This document shows, in pieces, positions 50,547 through 60,775 of a DNA stretch of 64,000 nucleotides. The stretch is taken from the NCBI RefSeq assembly GCF_001667505.1, contig NZ_LZHZ01000031.1, positions 124,001-188,000 on the forward strand, in the 5' to 3' direction. Position 1 is the stretch's first letter, and each line of letters starts with the position of its first letter. The notes beneath the pieces are model-generated. The model ran no database searches and had not been told where the DNA came from. It saw only the letters and a list, made by a program, of their open reading frames with translations. Source of the stretch: Mycobacterium sp. ACS1612 (lineage in GTDB: Bacteria > Actinomycetota > Actinomycetes > Mycobacteriales > Mycobacteriaceae). A program made the translations under genes and the position numbers.

Positions 50547-50858
50547 TCAGCGCGCTGTGCGCGTCACAGGTTGCGCGGCGGCCACCGCGTCGCGAACCGC
50601 CGCGGAGACGCTGCGCTCATCGGTGACGTCGATGTCGGTGAGCTTGCGACTGGCGAGCGCGACGACGTCCTCGGCCTGCGGCACCGGGCCCGCGATGCGC
50701 GGCCGATACACCTCGACGACCAGCATCTGCTTCTCGACGTGGAAGGAAAAAGTGCGCCCGTCCCCAACCTGGCCAAAGCCGCTGGCGTGCAGACCTGTGG
50801 TGATGTCCTCTATAGCAAACTGCTGGTTACCCAAATCCCTGTCTGCGGCGAGGGTCAT
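50547..50858 (-). CDS. Conserved hypothetical protein (Rv2137c-like)
   Basis: A 103-residue protein with one alpha/beta domain (GRTFSFHVEKQMLVVEVYRP; AEDVVALASRKLTDIDVTDE). No motif of known function. Conserved position upstream of uppP on the same strand and divergent from lppL supports the gene call. Confidence 0.7.
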   Translation of the reverse strand: MTLAADRDLGNQQFAIEDITTGLHASGFGQVGDGRTFSFHVEKQMLVVEVYRPRIAGPVPQAEDVVALASRKLTDIDVTDERSVSAAVRDAVAAAQPVTRTAR

Positions 50859-50933
50859 GATCGAACCATACCTTCGGCGGCATCGCCGAGCGCAACGGAC
50901 GTGGCCAAATGTGGATGATCGGCTTGCCTACAC

Positions 50934-52013
50934 TTGCATTTCGACCGAAATCCAATTCGCACCTCCGAGAGCCACCCCTTGTTCCGCGGTCCAAACGCCT
51001 TTGCTCAGCTAATTCGAGCCAGCGCTGTGGTGCTGGCAACAATCGGATTGGCCGGTTGCTCGGCTAATCACACCGACGCGCCACCGCCGACGATCGTGCC
51101 CGCACAGGCCGCGGAGTCGCCCCCGGTCACCGCACCGCCCGACGGTGTGGTGCGGCCGCTGACCGGCCTCGCGCAGGCCGCTGTGTTCGATGCGGCAACC
51201 AGGTCGTTGGCAGTGCTCAGCCCGCTGTTGGGGAGCCAATCTCAGGTGACGGTGGTGCCGGTGACCGGCCCGCCCCGACCGGTCACGTTGCCTGCTCCCG
51301 CGACGGCACTGGTGGGCGACAACGCGGGAGCGGCGTACGCGTCGACCCGCGGCGGCTACTTCCGGGTCGACCTGCGCGCGGCCACCGCCACCCGGGTCGA
51401 CGTGGAAGGCCAGCCGGGCACCGACTTCACGGCGATCGCTAGACGCGCGGACGGCAGATTGGCGCTGGGCAGCGCGGACGGGGCGGTCTACACGTTGAGC
51501 TCCGATGCGAAGGTCGGCGCGTCGCTGAAGATTTTCGCTAAGGTGGATGCGCTTGTCGCACAGGGCAATACGGTCGTCGTGCTGGACCGCGGGCAGACTT
51601 CGGTGACCACCATCTCGGCCAGCGGTGAGGACGCTGAGCACGCGCTGCGGGCCGGTGAGGGGGCCACCACCATGGCGGCCGACTCCGCGGGGCGGGTGCT
51701 GGTCGCCGACACCCGCGGCGACGAACTGCTGGTGTTCGGCACCGACCCGCTGATTTTGCGTCAGCGTTATCCGGTGAAGGAGGCGCCATACGGGCTGGCC
51801 GGATCGTCGAAGCTCGCCTGGGTGTCGCAAACGGCGAGTAATACGGTGGTTGGTTACGATCTGGCTACCGGTATCCCCGTGGAAAAGGTGCGTTATCGAA
51901 CCGTGCAGCAGCCCAACTCGCTCGCCTTCGACGAAGCGTCTGGCACCCTGTATGTGGTGTCTGGCTCGGGAGCAGGTGTGCAGGTGATTGCGAACGCGGA
52001 GAAGCATCAATGA
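50934..52013 (+). CDS. lppL: Lipoprotein LppL
   Basis: A lipoprotein of about 359 residues with the lipobox IGLAGC near residue 42 and a beta-propeller-like body (FTAIARRADGRLALGSADGA; KVDALVAQGNTVVVLDRGQT; NTVVGYDLATGIPVEKVRYR). It probably sits on the outer face of the cell membrane; function unknown. Start codons are non-ATG: TTG 50934 as listed, or TTG 50979, which gives a more normal signal length. The stop overlaps the next ATG by four bases. Confidence 0.85.
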   Translation: MHFDRNPIRTSESHPLFRGPNAFAQLIRASAVVLATIGLAGCSANHTDAPPPTIVPAQAAESPPVTAPPDGVVRPLTGLAQAAVFDAATRSLAVLSPLLGSQSQVTVVPVTGPPRPVTLPAPATALVGDNAGAAYASTRGGYFRVDLRAATATRVDVEGQPGTDFTAIARRADGRLALGSADGAVYTLSSDAKVGASLKIFAKVDALVAQGNTVVVLDRGQTSVTTISASGEDAEHALRAGEGATTMAADSAGRVLVADTRGDELLVFGTDPLILRQRYPVKEAPYGLAGSSKLAWVSQTASNTVVGYDLATGIPVEKVRYRTVQQPNSLAFDEASGTLYVVSGSGAGVQVIANAEKHQ

Positions 52014-52258
52014 CGCAGATGCACCGCGGACGGATGCCGGAGGGCTGGGACAACGACCTGTCAGACGACTACGAGTGGATACCGCTGCGGCTGCCGCCGG
52101 AATTGACCAGGATCAGCGCCTCCACCCGGCTGTCCATCGAGGCCGAATACCGCGGGTGGGAGCTCACCAGGGTGCGGTTGTACACCGACGGAAGTAGGCG
52201 GGTACTGCTGCGCCGCAAGAAGACCGCTGCGGACAGACTGGACCAGCCCGGCTTGTGA
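52010..52258 (+). CDS. DUF5703-family small protein
   Basis: An 82-residue basic protein ([50 protein letters not shown]). It is conserved between lppL and pyrD. ATGA overlap with lppL and a GTGATG junction with pyrD show a translationally coupled three-gene operon. Function unknown. Confidence 0.78.
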   Translation: MTQMHRGRMPEGWDNDLSDDYEWIPLRLPPELTRISASTRLSIEAEYRGWELTRVRLYTDGSRRVLLRRKKTAADRLDQPGL

Positions 52259-53316
52259 TGTACGGCGCGCTGCGCAGGGCGTTCTTTCTCATTGCGCCCG
52301 AACGCATTCACACGCTGGTATTCGCCTTCCTTCGCATGGTGACCGCGGTGCGTCCGCTGCGCGTGGCGCTGACGCGGTGGCTGGCGCCACGCGATCCTGT
52401 GCTCGCCAGCACGGTGTTCGGGGTGCGATTCCCCGGACCGCTCGGCCTGGCAGCCGGATTCGACAAGGACGGCAAGGGGCTACACACCTGGGGCGCGCTC
52501 GGTTTCGGCTACGCGGAGATCGGCACCGTCACCGCACAGGCCCAACCTGGTAACCCGCCGCCGCGGATGTTCCGGTTGCCCGACGATCGTGCGCTGCTGA
52601 ACCGGATGGGATTCAACAACCACGGTGCGGCCGAATTGGCGCTGCGCCTGACCCGCACCACACCCGACGTGCCGATCGGGGTCAACATCGGCAAGACGAA
52701 AGTCACGCCTGCCCGGGATGCGGTTGCCGATTACGCCCAAAGTGCCCGTCTGGTGGGCCCTTTGGCCGACTTCCTGGTGGTCAACGTCAGCTCTCCGAAC
52801 ACGCCCGGACTGCGTGATCTGCAGGCCGTCGAATCGCTTCGGCCGATTCTCGCGGCAGTGAAGGCCGAGACGTCGACGCCAGTGTTGGTCAAGATCGCCC
52901 CGGATCTGTCCGATCAGGATGTCGACGAGATCGCGGATGTGGCAGTCGAATTGGGGTTGGCAGGCATCGTCGCTACGAACACCACGGTGTCGCGCGACGG
53001 CCTGACGACGCCAGGTGTCGAGGCGTTGGGCGCGGGCGGGGTATCCGGGCCGCCGGTCGCGCAGCGGTCGGCCGAGGTGTTGCGCCGGTTGTACCGGCGT
53101 GTCGGTGACCGGTTGGTGTTGGTCAGCGTCGGCGGCATCCAGACCGCCGACGATGCGTGGGATCGCATCACGTCGGGTGCGTCGCTGTTGCAGGGCTACA
53201 CCGGCTTCATCTACGACGGCGGGTTGTGGGCCAAGCACATTCACGACGGCATCGCGCAACGGCTCCGCGAGGCTGGCTTCACATCGCTGGCCGATGCGGT
53301 CGGCTCAGCCGTCTGA
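52255..53316 (+). CDS. pyrD: Dihydroorotate dehydrogenase, class 2 (quinone)
   Basis: A 353-residue membrane-associated flavoenzyme of pyrimidine synthesis. The N-terminal helix for membrane contact is followed by [24 protein letters not shown] and [15 protein letters not shown] with the class 2 catalytic Ser. [17 protein letters not shown] and [13 protein letters not shown] bind FMN phosphate. The start is GTG 52255 or ATG 52258 (GTGATG), overlapping the previous stop. Confidence 0.95.
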   Translation: MMYGALRRAFFLIAPERIHTLVFAFLRMVTAVRPLRVALTRWLAPRDPVLASTVFGVRFPGPLGLAAGFDKDGKGLHTWGALGFGYAEIGTVTAQAQPGNPPPRMFRLPDDRALLNRMGFNNHGAAELALRLTRTTPDVPIGVNIGKTKVTPARDAVADYAQSARLVGPLADFLVVNVSSPNTPGLRDLQAVESLRPILAAVKAETSTPVLVKIAPDLSDQDVDEIADVAVELGLAGIVATNTTVSRDGLTTPGVEALGAGGVSGPPVAQRSAEVLRRLYRRVGDRLVLVSVGGIQTADDAWDRITSGASLLQGYTGFIYDGGLWAKHIHDGIAQRLREAGFTSLADAVGSAV

Positions 53317-53323
53317 TAGGCCG

Positions 53324-53854
53324 CTACTTCTGCTCGTACGTGCCGTGGATGACGGCCCGAGCGATCGCGTTCATGAACAGGTTGAAGCCCAGATAGGCCG
53401 GGCTGGCGTCACCGTCGACCTCGAGCTTGTCGACCTTGACGGCATGCACCGCGATGAAGTACCGGTGCACGCCGTGGCCCTGCGGCGGCGCGGCGCCGAT
53501 GAAACGCTTCAGCCCCGCGTCATTGCGCAAAATGATTGCGCCACCGGGCAATTCGCTACCATCGCCGACGTTGGCAGGCAGTTCGGTGACGGAGGCGGGC
53601 AGGTTGGCGACGGCCCAATGCCAGAAGCCCGATGCCGTCGGCGCGTCGGGGTCGTACATCGTCACGGCGAAACTGCGTGTCTCTTCCGGGAAGCCGGACC
53701 ACGACAGCTGCGGCGAGACGTCGTTACCCCCCGCTCCCATGATGCCGCTGACCTGGTCGTTGCTCAGGGGTTGGCCGTCGGTGACCGAATCCGACGTCAG
53801 CGTGAACGACGGCAGCTTGGGCAGGAAGTCGTACGGGTTGTAGTCAAACGCCAT
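53324..53854 (-). CDS. PEBP/YbhB-family protein (Rv2140c-like)
   Basis: A 176-residue phosphatidylethanolamine-binding-protein homologue: [39 protein letters not shown], and [19 protein letters not shown]. These form the conserved anion pocket. Bacterial members are implicated in lipid or kinase-ligand binding; the role is unproven. It is 20 bp downstream of the M20 peptidase start-to-end unit on the same strand and converges on pyrD. Confidence 0.9.
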   Translation of the reverse strand: MAFDYNPYDFLPKLPSFTLTSDSVTDGQPLSNDQVSGIMGAGGNDVSPQLSWSGFPEETRSFAVTMYDPDAPTASGFWHWAVANLPASVTELPANVGDGSELPGGAIILRNDAGLKRFIGAAPPQGHGVHRYFIAVHAVKVDKLEVDGDASPAYLGFNLFMNAIARAVIHGTYEQK

Positions 53855-53874
53855 GGTGGTCGTCCTTTCTTGGG

Positions 53875-55227
53875 TCAGGAGTGCATCAAGAAGTGCTCGA
53901 GAACCTGGGTGCCGAACTTCAACGCATCGACGGGTACCCGCTCGTCGACACCGTGGAACAGCGCGGTGAAGTCCAGATCCGGCGGGAGTTGCAGCGGCGC
54001 GAAGCCGAAGCAGCGGATTCCCAACTGCATGAACGCCTTTGCGTCGGTACCGCCGGAGAGCATGTAGGGCACGATTCGCGCGTCCGGGTCGACGGACAGG
54101 ATCGCGCCGTTCATGGCGTCCACCAGGTCTCCGTCGAACGTGGTCTCGTACGACGGCAGCTCGGTGATCCACTCGCGCGTCACGTCTGGTCCGATGATCT
54201 CGTCGACCTCGCGCTCGAAAGCGGCGCGGCGACCCGGCAGGATGCGGCAGTCGACCACCGCCTCCGCGGTGGCCGGGATGACGTTGGCCTTGTAACCGGC
54301 CTTGAGCATGGTGGGGTTGGCGGTGTCGCGCAGCGTCGCGCCGACGACGCGGGCGATCGGCCCGAGCTTGGCGATGGTGCCTGCCAGGTCCGGCGAGTCG
54401 ACGTCGAACTCGTAGCCGGTCTCCTCGGTGATGGCCTGCAGGAACTGGCTGACGGCGTCGGTCATCACGAGCGGGAACTCGTGGCGACCGAGTTTGGCGG
54501 TGGCCTCGGCGACGGCGGTGACCGCGTTGTGGTCGTGGATCATCGAGCCGTGACCGGCGAAGCTGCGCGCGGTCAGCTTCATCCACATCATCGACTTCTC
54601 GGCGGTTTCGACCAGGTACAGCCGCCGCTCGCCCCCGTCCTTGCGCGGCACGGTCAGTGAGAACCCGCCGACCTCGCCGACGGCCTCGGTGACGCCCGCG
54701 AACAGCTCGGGCCGGTTGTTGACTAGCCAATGCGCCCCGTACTTCCCGCCTGCCTCCTCATCGGAGACGAATGCGAACACCAGGTCGCGGGGCGGCACGA
54801 TGCCTGCACGCTTGAAGTGCCTGGCGATCGCGATGAGCATGCCGCACATGTCCTTCATGTCGACCGCGCCGCGCCCCCACACGTAGCCGTCCTCGATGGC
54901 CCCGGAGAACGGGTGCACGCTCCAGTCCGAGGCCTCCGCGGGCACCACGTCGAGGTGACCGTGCAGCAGCAGCGCGCCGCGCTCGGGGTTGGCGCCCTTG
55001 AGCGTGGCGAACACGTTTCCCCGGCCCGGTGCACCCGCCTCCACGTACTGGGTGGTGTAACCGACCTCCTCCAACTGTTCGGCCACCCAGCGGGCGCATT
55101 CGGCCTCGCCTTTGGTGGTTTCGGGCTCGCCGGTGTTCGACGTGTCGAAGCGGATGAGTGCACTGACGAGGTCGACCACCTCGGCTTCGGCGTTGGGAGG
55201 GATTGTCACAGTCACCATTCGTACCAT
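53875..55227 (-). CDS. M20-family metallopeptidase (DapE2-like, Rv2141c)
   Basis: A 450-residue M20 dipeptidase/deacylase. Zinc and catalytic motifs are [26 protein letters not shown] and [14 protein letters not shown], with the dimerisation lid inserted at about 200-310 ([14 protein letters not shown]) and a C-terminal GGTDAKAF metal ligand region. The exact substrate is unknown; homologues are often called dapE2. Start ATG 55227 or ATG 55218; neither has a strong ribosome site. Confidence 0.88.
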   Translation of the reverse strand: MVRMVTVTIPPNAEAEVVDLVSALIRFDTSNTGEPETTKGEAECARWVAEQLEEVGYTTQYVEAGAPGRGNVFATLKGANPERGALLLHGHLDVVPAEASDWSVHPFSGAIEDGYVWGRGAVDMKDMCGMLIAIARHFKRAGIVPPRDLVFAFVSDEEAGGKYGAHWLVNNRPELFAGVTEAVGEVGGFSLTVPRKDGGERRLYLVETAEKSMMWMKLTARSFAGHGSMIHDHNAVTAVAEATAKLGRHEFPLVMTDAVSQFLQAITEETGYEFDVDSPDLAGTIAKLGPIARVVGATLRDTANPTMLKAGYKANVIPATAEAVVDCRILPGRRAAFEREVDEIIGPDVTREWITELPSYETTFDGDLVDAMNGAILSVDPDARIVPYMLSGGTDAKAFMQLGIRCFGFAPLQLPPDLDFTALFHGVDERVPVDALKFGTQVLEHFLMHS

Positions 55228-55288
55228 TGAGAGGGCCACTCGGTTTGGGCGCGGGCTGTCCGATCCGATAGCCTTAGCTGCCCAACTG

Positions 55289-55374
55289 GTCCGAGTGGCG
55301 GAATGGCAGACGCGCTAGCTTGAGGTGCTAGTGCCCTATTAACGGGCGTGGGGGTTCAAGTCCCCCCTCGGACA
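55289..55374 (+). tRNA. tRNA-Leu (anticodon GAG)
   Basis: Acceptor arms GTCCGAG (55289-55295) and CTCGGAC (55367-55373) pair perfectly. The anticodon stem CTAGC/GCTAG encloses the loop TTGAGGT, giving anticodon GAG. A long variable arm (GCCC...GGGC) marks a class II tRNA, and the T arm GGGGGTTCAAGTCCCCC is standard. CCA is not encoded. The decayed integrase immediately downstream indicates use as an attachment site. Confidence 0.95.
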
Positions 55375-55399
55375 CAATTCTCTCGTCGCATCGTCGCAG

Positions 55400-55960
55400 C
55401 TAGACGGCGGTTTTGCGGCGCCGCCTGTCGGCAGGCTCTTTGGACACGGTTTGGACATTCTCCGCGATTTTTGCGTCGAGATTGACGGCGACCGCATCGA
55501 GGTCGCTGTCGAACAGGTCGGCGTATATCCGCAGTGTGACGCTCGGGTCCTTGTGCCCGAGCATCCGCGACACCGCAAGGACATTCGCGCCGGAACTGAC
55601 CGCCAGACTCGCGCACGTGTGCCGCAGATCATGCGGCGTGATCGTCTGCGCTTCTGCACGCTCGACGGCCTGGTTGAACCACCCCGTTGAGTTGTAACTC
55701 GGCCGCTTCAGATACCCGCCGTAACGCGCTGGGAACAGCAAATCATCGGTGGCCTTCACACCGCACCGCAAGCCGGGATAGCACCGATGCCGCCATCAGG
55801 ACCATCCGATTCTCTTTGCCCTTCGTATGTCCGACCCAGAACTCCTGGCCGACCTGGACAGCGTTGCGGTGCACTGAAATCGCCGCTTAAGGAATTCGAC
55901 ATCAGCGACAGTCAGCGCGATAGCTTCACCCCCAGCGCAACCCGGTCCCGGCGCTGCGTT
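55400..55960 (-). pseudogene. Tyrosine-type integrase remnant (multiple frameshifts)
   Basis: The C-terminal catalytic half of a phage-type tyrosine recombinase, 25 bp from the tRNA-Leu end. Pieces in order, in changing frames: AGTGLRWG with the first catalytic Arg, broken at a five-C run (55929-55933 on the plus strand); GEAIALTVADVEFLKRR; ISVHRNAVQVGQEFWVGHTK with the catalytic Lys hairpin; then TPHDLRHTCASLAVSSGANV, MLGHKDPSVTLRIYADLF with Arg, His and nucleophile Tyr. At least three frameshifts and loss of the N-terminal DNA-binding region make it inactive. Confidence 0.85.
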
Positions 55961-56291
55961 GCTGTATTTGCTGAAGTCCACCGAGCATCGCGTTTGATGG
56001 CATGCCCATTCAGGCACCGGCGAAAGTGGTCCAACTTCCGGTCTGCAATACAACGCGCAGGCCCCAAAAACAGATCAGCTTGTCCGGATCGAAGCAGCGC
56101 ACAGCGTGAACCTGGGCTCGACACATCCGGCGACGCGACTGATGTCGGCGCGCTCGCTGTGACCCGTCGCAGCACCTCACGAAACTTGCTGGCTGCGGTC
56201 ACCGCCCATGCGACTGCGCTAGTCATGGGCCCCGGTGACGGTGATGGCACCACTACCGACAGGACAAAGGATCTGATCGGGCCGCCGAAAA

Positions 56292-56326
56292 CTCCGGGCC
56301 CCTCATCTTCAGTGAGGGGCCCGGAG
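56292..56326 (-). terminator. Strong hairpin, probable terminator
   Basis: A perfect 14-bp GC-rich inverted repeat (CTCCGGGCCCCTCA / TGAGGGGCCCGGAG) with a 7-base loop. It starts about 42 bases after the stop of the 102-residue membrane protein on the minus strand. No clear U-tract follows, which is common for mycobacterial intrinsic terminators. Confidence 0.65.
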
Positions 56327-56367
56327 CGATTCGTCGTTACAAGCCGCCGTGCGGCCATAACGCCTAG

Positions 56368-56676
56368 TTAGGCGTCGTCGTCATGATGGCGGCTGCCGGA
56401 CTTGGCAAGCCCGCGGCTGACCATGTAGCCGACGCTCAGGATCACTACATACAGCCACGCCTCATCGGCCCGGAAATAGTCTTCGTGCGCGCCACTCGTC
56501 CTAACCATGTAGGACGCAAGCAGCACTCCAACCGTCGCGACGATGAAGACGATGAATTCCGTTGTCTTGTAGAAAGCCTTCGTCTCGTCACCGCGTCGGA
56601 CCCGGGTGGGATGCGAGTTTGCAACGGTGCTCGGTGTGTCCGTGCGACGAGTGGCGGTTGGATTGTTGATGGTCAT
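56368..56676 (-). CDS. Small two-segment membrane protein
   Basis: A 102-residue protein with a polar N-terminus (TATRRTDTPSTVANSHPTRV) and two membrane segments (FIVFIVATVGVLLASYMV; WLYVVILSVGYMVSRGLA), ending in a His/Asp tail. AAGGAG precedes the ATG. Small proteins of this look are frequent in mycobacteria; function unknown. It is followed by a strong terminator hairpin, so it is likely monocistronic. Confidence 0.75.
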   Translation of the reverse strand: MTINNPTATRRTDTPSTVANSHPTRVRRGDETKAFYKTTEFIVFIVATVGVLLASYMVRTSGAHEDYFRADEAWLYVVILSVGYMVSRGLAKSGSRHHDDDA

Positions 56677-57145
56677 GAACTAACTCCTTTGGTGCCGTCG
56701 AGGTGAGTCAAGTCGGCATGGAATCGGGCGCGCGCAGCTTTATGTGGTGCGCGCGAACCGAAATGAGGGCCCAGTCATAGCGGTACTAAGTCCATAGCTG
56801 ACTGGTTGGTCAAAAGATCCGGCAGCCCGCTGATACCTCAAGGCAGAAGAGCTTCCCGGACACGGGTCTACTCCTCGGGCTGAAGCGCGACCGCTTGAAA
56901 GTACCCCTCGACGAGCCACCCGAAACCTCAGTGCCAGTGCCCACCGAACACTGGCGACTCCTGCAACTCTGCCGTGATGTCCTTCGTACTCGCGTGCGCT
57001 CGGCGTTTAGCCGAGTACGACGCGGGTAGGCCCGACTGTCGAGTGCTTCGGTCTGTCGCGCGATCGACTAGATGTGCAGCAACGGAGCGACTGGTAAGGA
57101 GCCGCAGTTGCCGGAGAATCGATCAATCCGTGCGGATGTCAGACC
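56677..57145. other. Intergenic region, no gene recognised
   Basis: About 470 bases between the divergent small membrane protein and the PucR/CdaR-like regulator. Short frames are present without codon bias. It should hold promoters for both genes, but I see no unambiguous -35/-10 or operator. Confidence 0.4.
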
Positions 57146-58807
57146 GTGACGTCCGCACCGTTGGGCGATACCCCGGCAGCTGCTGAGCTGGCCGCCCTAT
57201 CCGCGCTCAGCTTCGAGGAGCTCGACGCTGCGGGCATCCTCGACTACGCCGGGGCTGCGGTGACGCGCCTAGGTCCGTGTCGCACCGAAGGCACATACCT
57301 CCTCGTCGATGGTCGATGGCAGCCGTGCCCGCAGGGTGACGACGAGCGGCCCGAGATGGGGGAATTCGTCGCCGAAGCCGGCGGTACGGGTCGACTGGCA
57401 ATCCCTGAGCGCTCATGGGCTTGGGCGTTCCCCTTGCGTCACCACAACGTCGTTGAGGGCTCGCTCATCGTCAGCGCCATGAGCGAACCGTCGAGCCGGC
57501 ATGTCCAGTTGTTGACGGTGCTCGCGAATCAGACGGGCGCCGCCCTGGCGTGTCTGACCCTTCATCAGCAGGAGGAGCGGTACACCGAGCAACTCGACAA
57601 GGCGACCACCGACCTCGCCGGCGCGCGACAACGACTCCAGAGCCGGACGCGCGTCCATGAGGCCATGGAAGCGGCCGTGGCCAACGACGGCGAGCAGGCA
57701 ATCACCGACGCGTTACATGAACTGACCGCGCTGCCAGTAGTTCTGGAGGACCGGTTGGGCAACCTCCGATGCTGGTCCGGCCCGGGCCGGCCGGTGCCCT
57801 ACCCGAAAACGAAGCCTCGGCAGTATCAGCGCGAACTTGGCATGCTGGCCGGTCGGCCACGCCCTATGCGGATGAAGAATCGCGTCGCCCTGCTCATCCG
57901 GGCACACGGTGAGATCCACGGCGTGTTGGCTATCGTCGACCCACACAGGCAGGTAACTGAAGAACATCTGTTCGCCCTGAACGTCGCACGCACACTGCTG
58001 GGCTACGAGTTAGCCCACCAGCGGAGTCTCGCGGAGGCGGAGTTCGGTGCTCAGCGTGAATTTGTCGCTGACGTCATCGCCGGAATGGCCAGCCCAGTCA
58101 GTGCCGTCGCCAAGGCGGAGGCGCTGGGCCACGACCTTCGGCGTCCGAATTACGTTGTCCTCGTCCACACTTCGGCCGGATCCGATGCCATGGTGGCCAC
58201 CGCTGTCAACCGCGCCGCTGAAGCCCTGCACCTCAACACGTTGCAGGGCCGTCGCGGGCAACTGGTGGTGCTTCTGGCCGAAGGCCGCCCAGACCCCCGA
58301 GCGCTTCACCGCACGCTGAGCGAGTTGCTCGGCGGAGCCTCGTGTGCCATCGGCATGGGGTCGCGCTGTGATGAACCAGCAGACTTTCCGAGGTCGTTCG
58401 CCGCGGCCCGACGCGCCCTGAGTGTGCGGCTCCATTCCACGGTGCCCGCCGGCGCATCAACCTACGACGAACTCGGGTTCTACCGTCTGATCGACGCAGC
58501 CCATGCAAGCGGAGCCGTCGAGGACTTCATTCGGCAATGGCTTGGCGCCCTGTTGGACTATGACTTGACCAAGAAGTCGCAGCTTGTTCTGACCCTGAGT
58601 GAACACCTCGAAAGTGGAGGGAATTACGACGAATCCGCCAAAGCGCTGCACATCCACCGCAGCACACTTCGCTACCGGCTAGCGCGGATCCGTGAATTGA
58701 CCGGTTATGACCTGCGTGATGTCGATACCAGATTCAATCTTCATGCGGCTGCCCGATCGTGGCGTTTCCTCTACGCCGAGAAGCCCACTAGCCAGATCTT
58801 GACTTGA
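57146..58807 (+). CDS. PucR/CdaR-type regulator with GAF-like domain
   Basis: A 553-residue transcription factor. A GAF-like sensor spans about 20-140 (WAFPLRHHNVVEGSLIVSAM; QLLTVLANQTGAALACLTL). A coiled linker leads to a second sensory region and a CdaR/GGDEF-like domain (about 300-450). The C-terminal HTH_30 reads NYDESAKALHIHRSTLRYRL, then ARIRELTGYDLRDVDTRFNL. This family regulates catabolic or stress genes; the ligand is unknown. GTG start. It converges on the DJ-1 operon. Confidence 0.85.
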   Translation: MTSAPLGDTPAAAELAALSALSFEELDAAGILDYAGAAVTRLGPCRTEGTYLLVDGRWQPCPQGDDERPEMGEFVAEAGGTGRLAIPERSWAWAFPLRHHNVVEGSLIVSAMSEPSSRHVQLLTVLANQTGAALACLTLHQQEERYTEQLDKATTDLAGARQRLQSRTRVHEAMEAAVANDGEQAITDALHELTALPVVLEDRLGNLRCWSGPGRPVPYPKTKPRQYQRELGMLAGRPRPMRMKNRVALLIRAHGEIHGVLAIVDPHRQVTEEHLFALNVARTLLGYELAHQRSLAEAEFGAQREFVADVIAGMASPVSAVAKAEALGHDLRRPNYVVLVHTSAGSDAMVATAVNRAAEALHLNTLQGRRGQLVVLLAEGRPDPRALHRTLSELLGGASCAIGMGSRCDEPADFPRSFAAARRALSVRLHSTVPAGASTYDELGFYRLIDAAHASGAVEDFIRQWLGALLDYDLTKKSQLVLTLSEHLESGGNYDESAKALHIHRSTLRYRLARIRELTGYDLRDVDTRFNLHAAARSWRFLYAEKPTSQILT

Positions 58808-58894
58808 GAAAGCGCGCTGCATCTCGAAGTCTCGGGCTGGCGTGCTGACCGTACGCGCCGGTCGGTGCGGGAGAAGGGGCCGTCATTAACGGAA

Positions 58895-59935
58895 CTATCC
58901 GTCGGCGGCCGGTCCAGAGCGGTCGAACCGTTCTTGTTGGCGCGCTCCGTAAGCCGCCTGCTTGACCGCGTCGTCATCCTCCAAACCAGACCCGAGGGCG
59001 CCTCCCAACGTGGCGACCGCGGCCACCAGCCATGCCAACCTCAAATAATCTGCCGCGCCTACCGGGTGGCCCAGACTCTGCTGCAGCAGTTGCGGAGGCA
59101 AGGTCCACCATGCCGTCAGCAAGAGCAGCAGGAAACATGTCATGTGCAGAACGACGACACCAGTGGTCAGCGTGACGACAGTCGACGTGTTGTACATAGC
59201 TGCCCGTTCCCGCTCAATCGGCGAACTCGGTCGTTCCCAGAGCTTGTGGTTGACGATCAGCCACGCGACCATGGCCGCGGTGGCGAGAACCGTTGTCACG
59301 CTCAGTCGCCACGAGCCCATCGTTGAAGAAAGTTGCCAGATCGTCGGGTAGGCCAAGCTGACGGCTCCGGTCGCGAAAGTTGCCATGAGAACCCGCGACA
59401 TACCCGCGGCCAGCTTCCACGGGCGGTTCGCATAAACCATGCCCATGAGCAGGCGGAGCCGTGCGAACCGGGACGGCGCGGCGTATCGCACCGCTCCCTG
59501 ATCTTCGGTTCTCGTCAACCGGCTGAAGGCAGCAGCCTTGGCGTCGCGTTCCCCCGTGACCTCGTGGACAACAGACTTGACCATCGTCCGCACTCGCCGG
59601 CTGATCAACAGTCCCCCGACACTCGGCACGGAAATCACACCGAAGCGCTGCGGCACGCTGATGTCTGCGACCACCGGTTGGGTGCCGTCACGACGCGGCA
59701 GATCGGTCACGTAGACGACGACATCCTGCCGTTGGCCTGCTGGATCGACCACCTCGAGGACTTCGGCAAGCGAGGCCTGTTCGGAGAGAGGGTAGGAGCC
59801 CGTCTGGACCGAAACCGCCCAGGGCGACGATGACTTCGAATCACGCGGCAGCAGTTTCGGCAAATCCTCCGACAGTTCTTCTGCCAAGGCCGCCGGGGCG
59901 CCCGGATCCGCAAGTAGGAGAACCGACGTAGTCAC
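58895..59935 (-). CDS. Membrane protein of unknown function
   Basis: A 346-residue protein. The soluble N-terminal half (TTSVLLLADPGAPAALAEEL; DVVVYVTDLPRRDGTQPVVA) is followed by four hydrophobic segments (about 205-320), for example MVYANRPWKLAAGMSRVLMA and TLTTGVVVLHMTCFLLLLLT. No known family is recognised. The GTG at 59935 overlaps the DJ-1 gene stop (GTGA), so it is co-translated with that gene. Confidence 0.7.
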   Translation of the reverse strand: MTTSVLLLADPGAPAALAEELSEDLPKLLPRDSKSSSPWAVSVQTGSYPLSEQASLAEVLEVVDPAGQRQDVVVYVTDLPRRDGTQPVVADISVPQRFGVISVPSVGGLLISRRVRTMVKSVVHEVTGERDAKAAAFSRLTRTEDQGAVRYAAPSRFARLRLLMGMVYANRPWKLAAGMSRVLMATFATGAVSLAYPTIWQLSSTMGSWRLSVTTVLATAAMVAWLIVNHKLWERPSSPIERERAAMYNTSTVVTLTTGVVVLHMTCFLLLLLTAWWTLPPQLLQQSLGHPVGAADYLRLAWLVAAVATLGGALGSGLEDDDAVKQAAYGARQQERFDRSGPAADG

Positions 59936-60666
59936 AACCGCGGCTTCCGGATCGACACTCGTCTGCGTAGAGGAGGGGTCAGCGCGGCAGCTGCCACGCT
60001 GGTAAGGGCAGTCGCCGAAGGCTTCGGTGACCAGTGCAAGGCGGCCATCGCCCAACCAAGCGGCTTGTCGAGCGCCGGATCGGAGCTCGCATGGTCAGGG
60101 ACCGTCTGCTGTTGACTCGTCGGCTCGGCGAAGATGTCGAGCATGGCAGGCACGAACGCCCGCAAGTCCTGAGGCCCCCGGCTTGTGACGAGATTGCGAT
60201 CCCGCACGACCTCGCGGTCGAGCCAGGTGCCGCCTGCATTGATCAAGTCGTCACGGATGCCGGGCCACGAGGTCAGCGTCCGGCCGGTGAGCAGTCCTGC
60301 GGATGCCAGCACCCATGGACCGTGGCACAACGTGACGATTGGCTTTCCGTTGTGGTCGAACGCACGGACGAAATCCCGCGCAGCTGCCGACTGCCTCAAC
60401 AGATCGGGATTGATGAAGCCCCCTGGGAGCAGCAGTCCGTCGTATGCGTCGGGGTCGGCGTCGGTAACCAGCTTGTCCACACCGACCCGGCTGGCGGGCA
60501 TGTGCAGGTTCACTCCCCGGATACGGCCTTTACGCAACGACACGATGTCGACCTTTGCACCGGCCAACTGCAGTGCACGCAGTGGAACGACTAGTTCAAC
60601 CTTTTCGAAGCCATCGGCTGCTAGCACCGCGATCTTTCGCCCCGAGAGGCGTCGTGTGTGTGACAT
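59932..60666 (-). CDS. DJ-1/PfpI-family protein
   Basis: A 244-residue class I glutamine amidotransferase-like protein. The conserved acidic residue lies in ADGFEKVELVVPLRAL and the nucleophile in PIVTLCHGPWVLASAGLL (Cys-His). PfpI/YhbO-type members are stress-linked proteases, deglycases or hydratases. The C-terminal 60 residues extend beyond the core. AGGAGGACA ribosome site. First gene of an operon with the membrane protein. Confidence 0.87.
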   Translation of the reverse strand: MSHTRRLSGRKIAVLAADGFEKVELVVPLRALQLAGAKVDIVSLRKGRIRGVNLHMPASRVGVDKLVTDADPDAYDGLLLPGGFINPDLLRQSAAARDFVRAFDHNGKPIVTLCHGPWVLASAGLLTGRTLTSWPGIRDDLINAGGTWLDREVVRDRNLVTSRGPQDLRAFVPAMLDIFAEPTSQQQTVPDHASSDPALDKPLGWAMAALHWSPKPSATALTSVAAAALTPPLRRRVSIRKPRL

Positions 60667-60775
60667 TGTCCTCCTGTCGGTGTCGTGGCGCTCTATGCGC
60701 CGCTTGACTTTTCAGTGTCGGCTGGCTGCTTAACCTTCCTCCTGTGCTACTCACTCGACTCACCGGCCGTTTACG

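Noticed and set aside
55375..56367. A direct repeat of the tRNA-Leu 3' end marking attR
   Set aside because: No second copy of the tRNA end was seen by eye between the tRNA and the window end.
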